Assembly: GCA_963811055.1 (NCBI GenBank)
Contig: CAWEPQ010000019.1
Span: 620,001 to 684,000, forward strand
DNA length: 64,000 nucleotides
Direction: 5' to 3'
From: JACVRW01 sp963811055
Lineage (GTDB): Bacteria > Actinomycetota > Thermoleophilia > Solirubrobacterales > Thermoleophilaceae
A program made the translations under genes and the position numbers. Of the stretch, positions 61,597 to 64,000 are shown in pieces; position 1 is the first letter of the stretch; each line of letters begins with the position of its first letter. The notes beneath the pieces are model-generated. The model saw only the letters and a list, made by a program, of their open reading frames with translations. It was not told the DNA's origin and made no database searches.

Positions 61597-62679
61597 TCAC
61601 TCCGGCACAAGCCACGCGTCGCTATCCGGCCAGCTCACGCTCACCGTGTCGCCAACCGCCCACGCGCGCCGTGTGCTCGGCCGGTGCGGGTCGGCGATCG
61701 AGACCGTCGATCCCTGCTCGAGCCTGACCAGGTACGAGTGGTGCAGGCCCTTGAAGAGCACGCCCGCGACCTCGCCCCGCAGTCCCGCGCCGGCGTCGGG
61801 GTTCGCGACGCGGCAGCGCTCTGGCCGGATGATCAGGAAGCCGCTCTGGCCCGCGCTGATGCCAGGGTGTCCGGCCACGTTCATCGTCAGCCCCTGGACA
61901 TCCACGACGTAATCGCCTCCGCTCGCGCGCTCCACGCGGCAGGGGAGAGTGTTGGAGGCGCCGATGAAGTCGGCCACGTAGCGATTCGTGGGCCGGTCGT
62001 AGATCTCCTCCGGAGAGCCAAGCTGGCTGATCCGCCCGTCCGCCATGACCGCGATCCGGTCGGACATCGTCAGCGCCTCCTCCTGGTCGTGCGTGACGTA
62101 CACGAAGGTCATGCCGAGCCGTTCCTGCCAGGTCTTCAGCTCCACCTGCATGGCCTTGCGCAGCTTGAGGTCGAGGGCGCCGAGCGGTTCGTCGAGCAGC
62201 AGCACGCGCGGCCCGCGCACCACCGCGCGGGCGAGTGCCACACGCTGCTGCTGGCCGCCGGACAGCTCGCTGGGGCGCCTGGACTCATAGCCCTCGAGCC
62301 TCACCAGGGCCAGGGCCTCGCGCACGCGCTCGCGGCGCTCCGCCTTCGGCACCCTGTCCTCGCGCAGTCCGAACTCCACGTTCCGAGCCACGTCCAGGTG
62401 CGAGAAGAGCGCATAGCTTTGGAACACGGTGTTCACCGGCCGCTTGTCCGGCGGCAGGTGGGTGATGTCGCGTCCGTCGAGCAACACCTTCCCGGCCTCC
62501 GGCTCCACGAACCCGGCGACCACGCGGAGGGTCGTCGTCTTCCCGCAGCCGCTCGGCCCCAGGATCGAGAAGAACTCTCCCTCTGCAAGCGACAGATCGA
62601 TCGCGTCGACGGCGAGTGTCGATCCGAACGACTTCGACAGGCCCTGAAGCACGAGAAAGCCGTCTGAGCCGGCGCTCAT
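61597..62679 (-). CDS. ABC importer ATPase, PotA-like
   Basis: A 360-aa ATPase: Walker A GPSGCGKT (41-48), LSGGQ (139-143), Walker B LLLDEP near 160-165, switch His197 (VTHDQ), C-terminal TOBE domain with IIRPERCRV. ATG 62679 overlaps the permease stop (ATGA) and fits the paralogue at 6564. It powers the second polyamine-type importer of the window. Confidence 0.93.
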   Translation of the reverse strand: MSAGSDGFLVLQGLSKSFGSTLAVDAIDLSLAEGEFFSILGPSGCGKTTTLRVVAGFVEPEAGKVLLDGRDITHLPPDKRPVNTVFQSYALFSHLDVARNVEFGLREDRVPKAERRERVREALALVRLEGYESRRPSELSGGQQQRVALARAVVRGPRVLLLDEPLGALDLKLRKAMQVELKTWQERLGMTFVYVTHDQEEALTMSDRIAVMADGRISQLGSPEEIYDRPTNRYVADFIGASNTLPCRVERASGGDYVVDVQGLTMNVAGHPGISAGQSGFLIIRPERCRVANPDAGAGLRGEVAGVLFKGLHHSYLVRLEQGSTVSIADPHRPSTRRAWAVGDTVSVSWPDSDAWLVPE

Positions 62680-63497
62680 GAGGCTGCCCCGTAATCGCGC
62701 TTCGTGCGCTGGCGCATCCACGCCGAGCGCAGCCAGTAGCCCGCCAGGCCCAGCACGATCACGAGCGTCGAAACGCTGATCATGAACGTCGCGATCGCGT
62801 TCACCTCGGGCGTGATGCGCGTGCGGATGAGCGAGAAGAGCACAAGCGGCAGCGTGTTGAGCCCGGACGAAAGGAACAGCGAAGTGATCACGTTGTCCAT
62901 CGAGAACGCGAACACCAGCAGCGCGGAGGTCAGGATCGCCGGCATCGCCTCCGGGAGCGTCACGCGCACGAGCGCGCGCGCGGGAGTGGCGCCAAGGTCG
63001 CGCGCGGCTTCCTCAACGTGTGGATCGCGCCTCGCCAGACGCGCGCTCACGAGCATGATCACGTACGCCGTGTACAAGCCCGCGTGCCCCACGATCACCG
63101 TGCCCATCCCGAGCCGCCAGTCAACGGCCCGGAAGGTGAGCAGCAGGCCGACCGCCAGCACGAGCTCGGGCATGATCAGGCGCGAGTACGTGGAGACATT
63201 GGTGGTGGCGCGCACGGCCCGCCCCGCGCTGCGCAGGCCGATGGCGGCCAGCGTGCCGAGCACAGTGGCCACGAGCGTCGCGATCGTCGCGATCAACAGG
63301 CTGTTGCGAATCCCCTCCAGGACGACCTCGTCGTCGAACATCTGCTCGAACCAGCGGGTGGTGGGCCCGCCCCAGGACGTGAGGCTGGCATCGGCGTTGA
63401 GCGCGTTCACCATCACCAGGACGATCGGCGCGAACAGGAACACGTAGACCAGGACGACGAAGACGAGGAGCGGCGCGCGCCGCATCCGGCGGCTCAC
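62676..63497 (-). CDS. ABC importer permease (PotC-like)
   Basis: A 273-aa permease with six hydrophobic segments and the EAA loop VEEAARDLGATPARALVRVT. GTG start overlaps the upstream permease stop (GTGA). Same order as the first importer, permease-permease-ATPase reversed in position, so the two operons are not simple copies. Confidence 0.9.
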   Translation of the reverse strand: MSRRMRRAPLLVFVVLVYVFLFAPIVLVMVNALNADASLTSWGGPTTRWFEQMFDDEVVLEGIRNSLLIATIATLVATVLGTLAAIGLRSAGRAVRATTNVSTYSRLIMPELVLAVGLLLTFRAVDWRLGMGTVIVGHAGLYTAYVIMLVSARLARRDPHVEEAARDLGATPARALVRVTLPEAMPAILTSALLVFAFSMDNVITSLFLSSGLNTLPLVLFSLIRTRITPEVNAIATFMISVSTLVIVLGLAGYWLRSAWMRQRTKRDYGAAS

Positions 63498-64000
63498 AGC
63501 GGCAGACCCTCCGCGTCAGTGCGGCGGACGACGCGGCGGAGGAGGCCGATGACGACCAGCAGCACGGCGACGAGCATCACCGAAAGCGCTGCCCCGTACG
63601 GCCACTCGAACGCGCTGCCGAACTGGTCGGCGATCACGTTGCCGTACATGAGCGTCTTGCCGCCGCCGAGGATGGCCGGGATCACGTACTCGCCGGCGGC
63701 CGGCGCGCCGACGACGATGATGCCGGCGATCATGCCCGGCAGGCCCTGGGGGAACACCACGCGGAAGAACGCCGAGATGCCGTTCGCGCCCAGGTCCCGA
63801 GCCGACTCGACCACGTGCGGGTCGATCCGGTCCAGGACCACGAAGATCGCCAGGACCATCAGCGGTAGGTAGTTGTAGACGATGCCGATCACGATCCCGG
63901 CGGGGTTGAAGATCAGCTGCAGGGGCTCGTCGACTATCCCGAGCGAGAGCAGGGCATCGTTGACCGGCCCGTCCGTGCCGAGGATGTTCACCCAGGCGTA
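63494..64000 (-). CDS. ABC importer permease (PotB-like), 5' partial
   Basis: The frame is open to the right edge (YAWVNILGTDG at the border), so the N-terminus is outside. About 168 residues are visible, with at least four membrane segments and the EAA loop VESARDLGANGISAFFRVVF. It continues the transport operon; the substrate-binding protein gene is not in the window and may lie beyond 64 kb. Confidence 0.9.
   Translation of the reverse strand, partial: YAWVNILGTDGPVNDALLSLGIVDEPLQLIFNPAGIVIGIVYNYLPLMVLAIFVVLDRIDPHVVESARDLGANGISAFFRVVFPQGLPGMIAGIIVVGAPAAGEYVIPAILGGGKTLMYGNVIADQFGSAFEWPYGAALSVMLVAVLLVVIGLLRRVVRRTDAEGLPL

Noticed and set aside
1..64000. tRNA, rRNA or mobile elements
   Set aside because: No acceptor/T-loop pattern, rRNA block, transposase or integrase motif was recognised by eye. 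A short tRNA could still be missed without a covariance search.

Overview
The window is high-GC DNA with short gene spacing, many stop/start overlaps of the ATGA or GTGA type, frequent GTG starts and several promoters whose -10 box lies only 7-9 nt from the start codon (leaderless transcripts). Together with calcium-binding RTX-like and delta-60 repeat proteins, a DUF6351-type secreted hydrolase and small Fn3-like lipoproteins, this points to an actinobacterium. Thermoleophilia/Solirubrobacterales is my best guess, by family recognition rather than measurement. I recognised no rRNA, tRNA, CRISPR array, IS element or prophage.

1-21.9 kb: a catabolic island. It holds an enolase-superfamily enzyme, a UTRA-type GntR regulator, two short-chain dehydrogenases, an unrecognised 401-aa protein, a complete polyamine-type ABC importer (binding protein, ATPase, two permeases), two paralogous zinc alcohol dehydrogenases, a D-aminoacylase-like amidohydrolase, an agmatinase-like ureohydrolase, a homologue of the large subunit of N,N-dimethylformamidase, a PfkB sugar(-acid) kinase, a DHDPS/KDG-type aldolase, an IclR regulator, a D-threonine aldolase/D-serine dehydratase-like PLP enzyme, RidA and an FAA hydrolase. 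Two very similar FadR-type GntR repressors (2.7 and 21.2 kb) lie beside copies of one operator, TGGTCTGACCA-like. The same operator occurs a third time in front of the ureohydrolase at 12.0 kb. This suggests one dispersed regulon for an amide- or amidine-linked carbon and nitrogen source, and it is the best candidate here for an undescribed system.

21.9-31.6 kb: a secreted DUF6351 hydrolase, then a zone unusually rich in broken genes (methyltransferase, SDR, zinc ribbon, Fn3 lipoprotein, cupin, RidA, secreted protein), mixed with a Lys-rich histone-tail-like protein, a membrane protein and a DUF4926-like protein. This is either real decay or poor local sequence.

31.6-49 kb: envelope and signalling genes. 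They include Fn3-like lipoproteins, a VanRS-like two-component system divergent from a VanY-type carboxypeptidase, a secreted M14 carboxypeptidase, a NarL-type two-component system, two delta-60/RTX paralogues with near-identical leaderless promoters, a GT2 glycosyltransferase and a sulfotransferase-like protein.

49-64 kb: a second catabolic island. A hydantoinase/dihydropyrimidinase, an SDR and an amidase run in tandem. A histidine ammonia-lyase-like protein with an altered MIO tripeptide follows, under two tandem IclR-like regulators. Two homocysteine S-methyltransferase paralogues are convergent with a coupled operon of ABC importer, cupin, class III aminotransferase, amidohydrolase and DMT transporter that runs off the right edge.
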